DNA from: Lactifluus volemus
Lineage: Eukaryota > Basidiomycota > Agaricomycetes > Russulales > Russulaceae
DNA length: 64,000 nt
NCBI GenBank assembly: GCA_022376515.1
Contig: WTXI01000007.1
Span: 434,001-498,000, forward strand
Direction: 5' to 3'
Shown here: positions 42,227 through 52,733 of the stretch, piece after piece
How the letters are laid out: every line of letters begins with the position of its first letter
Numbering within the stretch: position 1 is the stretch's first letter
Program-made: the position numbers and the translations under genes
Notes under the pieces: generated by a model
Told to the model about the DNA's origin: nothing
Database searches by the model: none
Seen by the model: the letters and a program-made list of their open reading frames with translations, nothing else

Positions 42227-44464
42227 ATGTCTGACTCTCACTCCCCCAATTCGGCTTCCACTCTGATTGACCCCGTCACTCCTGTGGAGAATAAGACCTG
42301 TCCTGGATGTCACTTGACTGTCCTGGATGAGAATGGTGGTGTTGTGGTTGCGTTTGGGTCAGCTTCTCTGCTTATCCTCACTCAGACTCTTTCTAATCTC
42401 TCATCTCTCACCTCAAATTCCACTCTCCAGACAATCTTTCTTTCACGTCGGCTGTTTCAAGTGTGCCAAATGCCGCGATATGGTCACCGCCGACACCAAC
42501 CTTCTTCTCCTGTCCGACGGCCAGCCAGTCTGCTCAACCTGTTCATACAGTTGCAGCCTCCCATTCTGGACGAAGCCATCATTACTGGCGACGACTGTTA
42601 CCACGCCGATTGCTTCGAATGTCGTTCTTGTCACAACCGTATCGACGAGCTTGTATTCGCCAAGACAAGTCAAGGTAACTACTGTATGAAGTGTCACCAC
42701 CACCGCGTTGCTCGCAGCAGACTGCACGCACAGAAACAGAGAGATGCAAGCATTCGCCTCATACTGAAGTGTCACAGTCTCATTCTTTCCAGATGACAAT
42801 GGCCCCACTGGATGAAATTGACGATCGAGTTCGAGAGGCACACCAACAGCGTGAATCTGCACAACTAGATGACTTGACGGTCAGATCTCTAGAAGAATTA
42901 CAGACAAATAGTCGCAGCATGTCACCAGCAGAGCAACAATGGACCGAGCCGCTCTCTCCAGGTATATCTCACTCGGGCTCCTTGCGTGCGTGCGGGTCTG
43001 AGTCCATCGTACAGCAGAAGCAGGTCATGGCAACCAACCGTCATCCCAGCCAACGATTCCTCCACGGCCCAAACCAATAGATTGTGAGTTGTGAGGCCCT
43101 GCTCACAAGCGGTCACTCACTCCTTTGTAAATTCTAGTGACAGGAAAAGTTTCCACAATCAGTCAGCAACCGGATATCAAAGGATCCCTCTTGGAGTTCT
43201 ATCTTGGTGAATGGGAAATTGATGAAGAGCAAGTACGTAAATTCCTATCTAGAGGTACAACTGAACCTCATTTGCGATTAGGCCACACTTGGTTGCCCGA
43301 AAGACCAGTCGCCAGCTTCTCAAATGGCAAGTTCAGTTATACTATGACGCTGTCACGACTTGATCACTACTATTCCCACAGCACTTCAAGGAGTGGGTCG
43401 AGACTTGTATTGGCCTTGACCATCAGCACCTTCTCGGCATCTCTGGACATGTTACCATAGGAGATTCCATTTATTCAGTACGTCCGACCCCACACTGATG
43501 ATGTCCTTTCAAGATGTTGGGGATTATAGGTTAGTCCATGGATGCGAAATGGGAATATCCGAGAGCACATCAGGATAAACCCGAATGTGGACCGATTGCG
43601 TCTTCTTAGCGAGGTTGCTTCTGGTGTGTACAATGTTCCCAATGGGATGTCAGCAACCATAGATATATTGATAAATGGCAGCTTTGGAATACCTTCACGA
43701 AAACGAGATCGTCCACGGTGACATATGTGGGGTAAGCCACCATCTTGTCGGCTTGGCTGAATCATCCGATGTATTTCTTCTCCAGAAAAACGTTTTAATC
43801 AATGGGGACGGCAAAGCATTTGTCTGTGGGTTCAATCTATCTGGATATCTGAGAGTACGTGGGTCATCTGGCACGCCATTATGCCTGACGTTGAGATGTA
43901 ACATTTCAAGCCGTCCTTTGATCTAACCCGTGCTCGTTGGTTTTCTCCGGAAATGATGACGTCTACAGGTCTTACTCCTCCAACCGAGAAAGGGGACGTC
44001 TGGTCTTTTGGGTCACTTGGTATCGAGGTGTTTACAGGGCAAGACCCGTATAGCTCCTACCAAGATTACTATGTACCTATTCTGTTGAATAGGGGGACAC
44101 CACCTGCGGACCGTGGATCCACGAGAGTTGATATGAGCTCAAATATGTGGGACCTTCTAGAGTCTTGTTGGCAGACTGATCCAACTGAGCGCCCTTCGAT
44201 GTCTGATATTCATTTGGCGATATGTGAGATACTTCCTCGGGGTGTTGGTGAGTAGCCTTGCCTCTGTCTAGCTTGAACGTATCCTTATATCGTCACGCAG
44301 ATCGACAACAAAGCACTTTCTCTGGCAGAGATGGCAGAGATCGGGACTCTGCCTTCACAATGGAGAGTGCATCGACCCACGGCAGCGACCGAGGTCGGAG
44401 CTCTGTCTTCACATCGAGTGTCTATCGATCCTCGCTTGCGACCTTCGTCTCGGCCGACGATTGA
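42227..44464 (+). CDS. Two-LIM-domain protein fused to a protein pseudokinase domain
   Basis: Exons 42227-42357, 42431-42745, 42793-42961 and 43015-43083 join in phase, then 43138 onward continues to TGA 44464. LIM1: CPGCHLTVLDENGG, FHVGCFKCAKCRD, CSTC. LIM2: ILDEAIITGDDCYHADCFEC and CHNRIDELVF, YCMKC. A linker ends QPTIPPRPKPID and runs into DLTGKVSTISQ, like the start of mushroom TKL-type kinases. Then FKEWVETCIGLDHQHLLGIS, VSPWMRNGNIREH, LEYLHENEIVHGDICGKN, DVWSFGSLGIEVFTGQDPY and CWQTDPTERPSMSDI. The catalytic Asp and Asn are kept (HGD...N), but DFG reads GFN, so catalysis is doubtful. Exon 2 is one base short near 42554 and its donor appears to be GC. An in-frame ATG also exists at 42197. 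Two separate genes remain possible. Confidence 0.65.
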
Positions 44465-44479
44465 ATTGACAGCCCAATC

Positions 44480-44775
44480 GACAATCCTGCCGTGGAACGA
44501 CGGGATGGCATGTTGGGCGTTCTGTTGTCAACAGTATCGGAGCTGTTGGATGAGCCACTTAACACCGTTCACTTGCAGCGTGAACATGTTTACAAGCACT
44601 TAGGATTCACATCTCGAGCATCCTGGATCTCGCTAACAGGCTGGTTCTTGTTCCGGCCGCGTTAATCTATCTGTCCGCTCAGCATATTTTTAATTTGTTA
44701 GCGTCACGCGTGGAGACCAATAACACTATTCTACTCAGATGGAAATGGACTGGAAAACGAAGAGAATTGATCATT
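44480..44775 (+). pseudogene. Decayed partial copy of NDUFB4-like gene
   Basis: Sequence from about 44480 matches exons 3-5 of the intact gene at 31945-32286 (aatcctgccgtggaacg, cagcgtgaa.atgtttacaag, catcctggatctcgct). Exons 1 and 2 are absent, a one-base loss removes the frame in the helix exon (ggctggttcttgttcc against ggcctggttcttg), and the tail is shortened. It begins only about 15 bp after the stop codon of the LIM/pseudokinase gene. Confidence 0.85.
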
Positions 44776-44789
44776 GATTTGCCTGTTCA

Positions 44790-45470
44790 CATTCTCATAT
44801 AAAGCTCAATAGCGACTTTGCACCCCATTCCTACTTCCGAACTGAGAAGGGCATGTCTCGGTGCCCTCTGAGAGTTGTGCTCGACAGCAGTATCAAGATG
44901 CTCTAGCTCGTCATCCCGGAATTCACGAATCACGTCGATACTGGGATGCGTTGACTCTTGTAGGTCCTTCAGTTGACTTGGTCATAAATGAGATCAACTA
45001 TCAGTCGATGGGGATCTGTAATGGCACTTACTCGTCATAATAGTCACCAATGACCATATGCCATTGCCGCCTCCTTCGCCATGAGCGCTGTGACGGCACC
45101 TAATCCAAAACTGGCCACCTTTGCAACTTCCCATAACACTGTCCGTCGTACTTGGTTTTGAATCTGAAGCTTGTTCATGACAGCGAGGTGTTTTCTCTCT
45201 TGGTCCCACATATCCTGTAAATCGTCATATTGAGATACCCAAAATGTAGGATGCAAAGTACCGAAAGCTTGCCTGTATTAATGCTGCTGTCGCGCGGTCA
45301 CGTCGGAGGATGGCAAGCTGACCCTCGTAGATGTGATTGGCGGCAACTTCGCTCGCCTGGACTACTCTTAAAGCGGCTTCGAGAAGTCTTCGTTGAGATG
45401 ACGAGAAATCATCTGGTGTGGATGAAACTAACAAGTCTGAACGGCTAGCAGGATCAAGATAGGTACTTAT
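44790..45470 (-). pseudogene. Decayed copy of COQ7
   Basis: Matches the COQ7 gene at 32308-33005 in order and orientation. Damage: loss of about ten bases near 44936, loss of the segment coding CTEAVETVIGEHYD near 45055, substitutions in the ligand region, and no presequence or start codon (similarity ends near 45465). Retained parts include EVAANHIYEGQLAILRRD and DQERKHLAVMNKLQIQ. In place of the 54-base in-frame segment of COQ7 it has a 58-base segment beginning gcaagc and ending ttacag, a proper GC-AG intron. Confidence 0.85.
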
Positions 45471-45479
45471 AATCTGAGA

Positions 45480-47780
45480 AATTAAGGCCCCCGGGTTCGT
45501 TCACCAAGGTAGTGCCGGAGTGGCACATGCAGGGGGCACAAAGGAGGTATCAGAGAGGTTGCAGCAGTGGTGCCCCGCAACGGCGACATCGGGACAGCGG
45601 CAGCGGTGGGGTCGGGGACTTGACAGGGAGTAGCAGCGGCGGCGTTGGCGTAGCAGCGGCCACGGCAGTGGCGGCGAGGGGAGGGGGGAACCGCGCAAAG
45701 GTTTGGGAAGACGCCACGCGAGTGCCCCAGTCGCAGGCGTCAGGCGTCGGACAGTCGCAAAAGCGACGCCCGAGCAACCGTGACGCCGTGGAATGTCCAC
45801 GCGTAACGACCCCCCTCAGTACCAGCGGGTGGGGGAGGCCATCCCTCAAAGGGGATAGGGATGAAGGGAAAACGGAAATCAAAGAAAATTAGTGTAAGCA
45901 GTCAAAGAAAAAGTTATCACACACCGGCATGTACAGTACCATGTTAACGGACTTGTGGTGGTGACAGGGGGCGGGCGATGGTGACGACAGAGACGACGTC
46001 AGAGAGGAGGCGAAGATGGTGAGAGAGGGGGGGAAGACAGTGACAGCGGACGCGAGAGGAGGCAGAGTGGAGGGTGATAGCGACGACAGCCTCAGAGGGG
46101 ATGCGGACGCAGGGGACAAAAGGGAGGGAAAGTAAGTCAAAGAGGATGAAGAAATATCAGAAGAAGTCAAAAAAATAAATCAACGCACTGGCATGGACGA
46201 TGCTCATTGCTCACAGAGGCATGGGAGTACGTTGCCTGAAGAACCACCACGTCCGCTCGTTGATGAAAGTGACACCTTTGACAGTGTACTTGGCTTAGAC
46301 CGTTGAACCCGTGTGAACGACGAAAATTTGTCGTCGTCCCCTCCCAGCGACACCGACGTCCCACGGCTGGTGACAGGTTGCTCATGGCAGGCGATGGTGA
46401 CAACAGAGGAAGGTTGGAGGTGGGCACGGCGATAGAGAGCAGGGCGTGGTGACAGAGCTCAGAGAGCGAGCAGCAATGGAGAGGAGTCGACTTTGCGTTG
46501 AGTCATGACTAAGCGGACCGACATGAATCTCAGCGACCCTCCGAGTCCAAAGATCCACAGATCGTGAGGTGCACTTGTTACTCTGCCACACGGCCACCAT
46601 GCTTTGGAACACAATCAAGCTCGTCAGATGCCAATTACAAAAAGATTTTACATGTCAGAATTTTGGTCCCATCCCCGAAGACACCGCAACGCCGCATGCC
46701 AACCAATCAAATTTGACTGACATCAGCCTTCCGCAGTCAGCCTGGCTCGGCCACCCCCGTCGTCCGCAATCAGCCTTCCGCCGTCGTCAATCGCCGATTG
46801 ATACGGGCTAATAGAATTTGAATATTGTTCGCTTACGTTCGGTCTTAGTTAAATAGATCGCGCTTACGAGATTTATTCGATCTAAAGCAACTGATTGCAA
46901 TCGAATAAAACATATCACGCACTGCTGATCCAGTTTATTGAATTCGTGAAAGCTGTGGATCGAGTCCTCACTGACCCAGGCACTGCAGTAGTGACACGGT
47001 GAGTGTCAAGGACGATTGGATCGCCAGACCTCCAACCGTGGTAGGGTTGTGGATGAGACATCTGACTTGCGTTGTCGTTGGCACCCAAACCCTTGCACCT
47101 TCCTTCTCTGTATATATGTACTTTATATGTCACTTTTCCCTGCCTGATATTAGCTTCTAGCGTCGTGCCCTCACACTCCTGTTCCGCATTTGTTATTTCT
47201 TTTTTATTGTTGTTGCTTCTCAGACCACATTCGGACACGATCACGACCCCCACGCGCTGATCAAATTTGCTTCTTCCACGAGCCCCTACCGCGTATAGAT
47301 TACTAATCACGCGGAGAAGCTGTATCCGAATAGAGCTCATCCATCACGAACTTTGCCAGTTGTTTTGATTTTGGCAAGTTAAGGCCTGAAGGCTGGAAGC
47401 GGGAAGAAAAACGAGGGGAGAATGAAAAAGAAGAGTGAGGGACGGATGTGGCGTTAGAGTAGCGGTGGCGCATCCAAACATCCCTTTGCCCCTGCCCGTT
47501 TTCCCCTGTTTACCTTTATGGTGAGTCGTATTACTGTCATATTATTGGAAGTGTGGGTCGTGCAGTGGGACTCGACTCGGTTACCTAGCAGGTAACACGC
47601 TGGGGCGGGCAGCGGGCCTGGGTGGGACTCGAAGACGGTAGGAGCGACAGTGATCATCGTCATGTCCGACTAACTGGTCGCTGTCTCGGGAACTCATGTT
47701 CAACCCTGTCACGGTTCTTAGCCAAGTGCAGGCCCAAGCAGCACGCAAAGCCATGCAGGTCCGACGATGGCGGCTCCATC
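45480..47780. other. Repeat-like, purine/GC-biased stretch without a supportable gene
   Basis: 45500-46500 is rich in GGC, GAC and GAGG repeats (agcggcgg, gacgacag, gagagagggg) that create long mirror frames on both strands. 46860-47460 has no family signal; 47345-47450 shares short words with the repeat near 33690 (ggcaagttaaggcc). Confidence 0.5.
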
Positions 47781-47899
47781 ATTTCCCATTTACTAATCAC
47801 TAGAGCACGACTTTTCCTTATTATGATGGTCCTCTGCGGAATATTAATCATTTATTTTTTCCAGAACGTCAACGTGTCAACCTTCGAATGTGGTAATCA

Positions 47900-49191
47900 A
47901 GTAGCTAGCCTCATTCCATGACCCGTTTCATGGGCGTTGTTTGGTTCCAAGCCAACTCGGCCCCAGCTCCAACGCCATCGTCAGTCCTCCTAGGCTGTGC
48001 CTTATTGGATTCCACAATGTCCCTTTTTAATGGTTCGTAGGAGAGGGGATGCGCTTTGGTGACCCTTGTCGAATGTTGTTTTTCAGGTCAAGATAGGATC
48101 CAGCGCTGGTGAACAGTAAGAATCCCTCATCGCAACCTGGTCATTCTCAGCAGTGGAAATTGAGCGGTCAAACACTAATCTTCCCGGTCGTGATTTTTAC
48201 CACTCATACGGCTTGGCTGCGGAAACGTGCACTCACTCATCCCATTGCAGGCACACCTGTCCCCTGAAACATGGTTTTACTACGGCTGGCGTCCGGATAT
48301 GCCCCGTTATGGCAATACATCTTAATAGAAGCCGCTCTCAGAGGATTGTTAGAACACCCCAACGCATCACCATCTACTGCCTTTGGCATCAACCATGTCT
48401 AACTTACGTAAATGACTCGGATAGGCAGGGCCGGGAAGTTGACCCCCAAGCTTGGCTTGAGCTCCAGGATGAGGGACGCTGCCTTCAGCACGCTAAACCC
48501 CCTCCTCTGCGGTACACATTTTCACCACAGATCACTGTATCTTACGATACTTCTAGGGCCACAGCTGAATGTCCTAGGCTTCGGTTTCGGCTTCTCTGCG
48601 AACCGTCTTAGACATCCCATCCTATTTGTCCCTCGTCGAACCACGTTAATGATATATGGCCACCCAACCCTCCAGTCCGAACGTATGGACCTAAGCGCAT
48701 CTTTGTACCACGGATACATGGGTCGCAAGAGAGCGGCGCTCAGTACCCCAGGCAGGCATGTGCCTTATACTCGGGCTTTCGTCACTTCTAGCGAGGGAGC
48801 AACATTTTTATTCTTTTTCTTTCCTTGTCTTACACGAGGCGTAACACGACGGGAAAACGCCTCCGCCATGAACCAGTTGTGTGGATGCACTCCACAAATC
48901 TGGTTAAGAATAAATTAATCTCCTCGAGCAGCCCCGGCCCGAACACACAAAACACTTAAATCAAGGTGAATTTGCAATACAGGGGTCTCCATCGTTCTCG
49001 GCGCTGGTTTACAAGGCAATAACGATGCCAAAGACGAATTCTCGGAAGAAACTACGGCTCCGTATTTTAATACTTCCCTACAGCTTGGCCGTGGGAACAC
49101 ACATTTTGGCATCACCACAAGGTTGTATAAACCCACAGCACTGAACTCCCGCGTTATGATCCCAGACCCATACTGAGTGCTATAGAAGGGC
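47900..49191. repeat. Upstream half of the second zinc-finger segmental duplicate
   Basis: Piecewise similarity to 37150-37900: agctccaacgccatcgtcag, gcatgtgccttatactcgggctttcgtcac, ccagacccatactgagtgct.tagaag. The last 130 bp before the zinc-finger ATG are the best conserved part, including a TATA-like gtataaaccc about 65 bp before the ATG. No separate gene supported. Confidence 0.55.
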
Positions 49192-49827
49192 ATGGACGAC
49201 TTCCGCCTGTACGGCTTTCTCGATGATCCTTTCCTCGTTCCACCTGGAACTTTCGAGGATTATAATCAACTAGCGGGTCTTCCTGCTCTCCCTTCGCAAT
49301 ATCCTGATATCAGAGACGAGGAGATTCTTCTACATGACCCGCATCTTGCCTACACGTGTTTGGCAGTCTCCACGGCAGGGCCCCTTCATATTGAGCCGTG
49401 TCTTACGGCGCCCTTGTGTGAGCAACTTGCATCACTCCAGAATTTCTTCTTTACCTTTATCCTGACGTTAATAGCTGTCGGACGCGGTATACGGGAGTTC
49501 CCTACCCAAAATTCTGGGACCTCGATCGACGGCCCCATGACTCCGCAAGCCCATCCCGGTGAGCCCTCTCATTCTCAATTGACATCTCAAGCTCACCAAA
49601 ACACTCCAGAATACCCCGTTACGCTGAACAGCGTTATAGAGCTTGAAACGGGCCAGTCGCAGTTATCATGCCCTAAATGTCGTTCCACATTCAGCTCCAG
49701 GGGGGTCCGAAATCGTCACATGGACGATGTCCATTCGGTCAGACAAAAGTGTCCCCATTCTGGATGCAAGGTAATGATTAAAGGGAAGCGCGCGCTAAAG
49801 CGCCATCTCTTTGTACGTCACAAGTGA
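49192..49827 (+). CDS. C2H2 zinc-finger protein, copy 2 (intact)
   Basis: One uninterrupted exon of 211 codons, start MDDFRLYGFLDD. The N-terminal half is Pro/Leu-rich without known domain. Two C-terminal fingers: LSCPKCRSTFSSRGVRNRHM followed by DDVH (C-X2-C, H-X4-H) and CPHSGCKVMIKGKRALKRHL followed by FVRH (C-X4-C type). The charged end KRALKRHLFVRHK would support DNA binding. A nuclear transcription-factor-like role is inferred from the fingers only. It is the better kept member of a duplicated pair with 37903-38696. Upstream TATA-like element and flanks are shared with that copy. Confidence 0.7.
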   Translation: MDDFRLYGFLDDPFLVPPGTFEDYNQLAGLPALPSQYPDIRDEEILLHDPHLAYTCLAVSTAGPLHIEPCLTAPLCEQLASLQNFFFTFILTLIAVGRGIREFPTQNSGTSIDGPMTPQAHPGEPSHSQLTSQAHQNTPEYPVTLNSVIELETGQSQLSCPKCRSTFSSRGVRNRHMDDVHSVRQKCPHSGCKVMIKGKRALKRHLFVRHK

Positions 49828-50600
49828 GTCTGGAGTTTGGGAAGACGCGGCGGCTGGCTCTGAAGACCTTCTATGGTCCCGCTTCTTTCCAGGTGAAAGT
49901 TGGGCATTTGATCCCGTGTTTGTTTCTGTTCTTGATTGACCTGCGATCCTATTTATGTGCTTGTACAACTATAGGTCTTTCTTTCTTTGCGTAGCGCTGC
50001 TTGAACGTCTTTCACTTTGGATAGCTTGTGAAAAGTATCTGGATAATGATGACTTTTGTGGTACTGTAGTTTTATTCTAAGTCCGAGTCCTCGATCGCCA
50101 TCCACGTGCCAAGAGCTTCATGACAGCGCCACTAGCTGTCGGAAATCACACACACATAATCTAGTGAAACACATACTAGTAGTAAGCCCTCGCTCGCTGC
50201 TGCGCCGAAGCCGGTTCCGCGGTGAAGATCTGGACTCCCAGTCTCAGGTCGCTGGATTGCGCTCCCGAATTAAGCATCTCTAGACATTTGACAGTTCAAG
50301 TTCATCAGGATTTTCACAAATTTCTTGTCGCGTCTTGTCACGTCTTGTCACAAGCTCTGACAAGACCTGACAAGGCCTGACAAGCCACAAGTCACAGGGT
50401 CAAGATAGGTCTAAAATTGCACAAGTTGGTCAAATTTTTGTGCCTACAAGATGAAACCAGCCAACAAGCACAACAAGATGACAAGATAACAAGTTCAAAA
50501 TTGTGGTATTGGTGATAAAAAAACAGTCTACTATGCTAAGGTTGTCAACGGTACACGAAATCACAGCTCTGCCTCCTCAACATCCTCACTCTTTATGCCC
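49828..50600. repeat. Zinc-finger 3' flank and TGACAAG/CTTGTCA repeat cluster
   Basis: 49832-50170 is similar to the 3' flank of copy 1. From about 50320 to 50480 the 7-mers cttgtca and tgacaag recur many times: cttgtcgcgtcttgtcacg, then tctgacaagacctgacaagg. The two orientations are complementary, so the tract can fold on itself. A related cluster lies at 60312-60390. Confidence 0.65.
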
Positions 50601-50639
50601 ACACTCAGATATCAGTATAGCACTGCCAACACCAGCCTC

Positions 50640-51520
50640 GCCTCGGCACTCAAACACGTCATGCATCTCGGAAGGCAGGAGCCTAAAACCTCTGAGCTCC
50701 CACGGCAGGTTTCGGTGACGCGCTCTGGGACGAAGCGGTCCTGCAGCAAGGTATACACGGGGTGTTCATCAGCGTGGTGGCACCAAGCTAGCCCAGTATG
50801 GTGCTTACCCCATTCTTCACAAGGACAAACGTCAGGTCGAAAATGGGCCCATTGGCAGGAAGCGAGTCGCATAGTGAGAGATGGATCACGGTCCGCATTT
50901 TCGCCGATGGCACAGTTGAGGTAGAGGGTAACGGATCGGGGCTTGACGTTCCGTATATGTCTGTAAAGGGGAATTCATTAGTGATTGCTGGAGCCATGAG
51001 TGTGAGTGTCTTGCACACCGTCATCGTCGTTCAAGTCCATCGCATTCACAGCATCGATGACCGCAGCAGGCCCAGAAGCAGAAGGGTTGTCTGCTTCAGT
51101 GATGGGTTCCTCCACGCTCACGGTCCGGAGTAATACAGAGGCATGCTACCAACAAACAAATGCTCACCATGCGCCTTCTGGACGATTGCAGGAGAAGCCG
51201 TCTGGGCCAGCGCCGCACCCATCACGAGACGCAACACCATCTTTCCATCGATGACGAACTCAAAAGGGATAATGGTGTCGTCTACGAGAACTACAAAAAG
51301 GGTGCGTTCTTGGACGAATGTCAAACGCGCCCCCTCGAGGTGTAGTTCACGCATGCCCACAGGCGTGGGAAGGGTAGGCATATCACTCAGGCGTGGTTCA
51401 CAGGGAGGGCAACACGCCACGTTGCCTGATCAACGTGGATGACTGCACGCTCACCAGTGTAACATTGGTGAAGTCAGGGCCGGAGACTCGGGAGTTGCGA
51501 TGCCCGGCAGCAGCGTCGCG
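50640..51520 (-). pseudogene. CFT1: Internal fragment of CFT1/CPSF160
   Basis: Minus-strand pieces match consecutive parts of the largest subunit of the cleavage and polyadenylation factor: AVIHVDQATWRVALPVNHA, then LSDMPTLPTPVGMRELHLEG, LTFVQERTLFVVLVDD, FEFVIDGKMVLRLVMGAALA, an acidic linker (AMDLNDDD) spliced to IYGTSSPDP, MRTVIHLSLCDSLPANGPIF and, after an intron, DRFVPERVTET. CFT1 is normally about 1400 residues; only about 250-300 from the first half remain. The frame breaks once between NHA and SDMPTLP (one base short). The fragment ends near the TGACAAG repeat on one side and gives way to unrecognised sequence on the other. A frame at 51904-51500 may or may not belong to it. Confidence 0.7.
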
Positions 51521-51529
51521 AACATTGCT

Positions 51530-52389
51530 CTCAGCCGGGCACGGGTGTGGGGTATCAACCGAGATGATGGGAAAGGAGACCCAAAGGCTCAAGTTAGGCA
51601 TCAGCTGGTCAGTGGAACATCGCATCATTGAGGAGCGCGGAGCTGCATATGCAGTGTCATAACCGAGAGATACGTGTGAGAGTGAACTCGGGGCGTCAAC
51701 ACTGTAAATGGCTGCTGCGGCGTTGGTCAGGCCGACGCGAGCGAGTTCGAGGAATGGCGCAAAACCATCTGTGAAGGGCAAGATGGTGAAATTGATAAGG
51801 GCACAGACGGGCACATAACAGTGCAGCGAGACAATGATAGGCAGGTTGGAACTGAGGATCAGATGATGGTAGTGAAAGAAGAAAAGAGAAGCAGCACATA
51901 CCACCGGTCAAGCTAGGCTGCCAGCTGAGTGCCAAGGTCGCCAAGGTGACTATTCACCATTCACGCAAGGTGGTGAGCCAACCTGAATCCCATCCCCCTT
52001 CATACCAGAATTAGCAAACCTGGCCACAAGGCTATGAGAATCCCAAGGCAAAGCTTACTTGAATTTGAAAGTGTAAGAGAAACGGATAGAGTGTTATCAA
52101 TACAGGATGGGAGGGACGGAAATCAGGCCGTCATGATGAATGAGCGAGGGAATGAGGGAAAGTAAGTCCGTCCAAATTCAACCCGACTAATACAAGTCTA
52201 ATAAGGAAGGAAAAAGTCGGTCGATTTTATCTCTCAAGTCTACCACTCATCTCTTCTCTTCAAGTTCTCGTCCATCCACAATGTGTAGTCAGACGTATTC
52301 CCAACGCTCCTCCTCCCATCTTTGATTCATTCCAATTTGCCACGAGTGCCACGTCGAGTTGGGTTATCTCCCCGCTGGTACCTTCCAGG
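51530..52389. other. Unrecognised sequence between CFT1 fragment and MITE
   Basis: A minus frame at 51904-51530 (for example INFTILPFTDGFAPFLELAR) looks protein-like but was not assigned. The rest shows nothing. Confidence 0.35.
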
Positions 52390-52391
52390 TA

Positions 52392-52733
52392 CTATCCCTC
52401 CCCCCCTACCGGATCACCCCCCCCTACCGGATCAGTCACGCAATGTCACATGCCATTTTCCAGACTCTGATTGGCTGTTGTGAGCACTAAGCATCTGATT
52501 TTGGAAATATTGTAAACTCCGACACAGGCAGGCATGACAAACACACTGTATTTTATTTCACCACACACTACGATTTCTACCAAAAAAATTTATGGAATAT
52601 GATAACACATGGTACTAGATACTGTAGGCGAAAAATAGTGGTGATTGAGCGAGAAATAAACGAGAAATTTGGGGTGATTCGGTAGGGGGGGTGATTCGGT
52701 AGGGGGGGTGATCCGGTAGGGGGGGAGGGATAG
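52392..52733. mobile_element. 342-bp MITE with terminal inverted repeats and TA target duplication
   Basis: The left end reads CTATCCCTCCCCCCC and the right end is its reverse complement (gggggggagggatag). Both ends continue inward with a repeated unit, ccccccctaccggatca, present twice at the left end and three times (with one-base changes) at the right. TA flanks the element on both sides (52390-52391 and 52734-52735), the target duplication of Tc1/mariner-type transposons. The inside has no transposase, so this is a non-autonomous element. Confidence 0.8.

Noticed and set aside
45512..46170. Several 90-126 codon frames on both strands
   Set aside because: They arise from purine-rich and GGC repeats, with no ordered protein sequence or splice structure.
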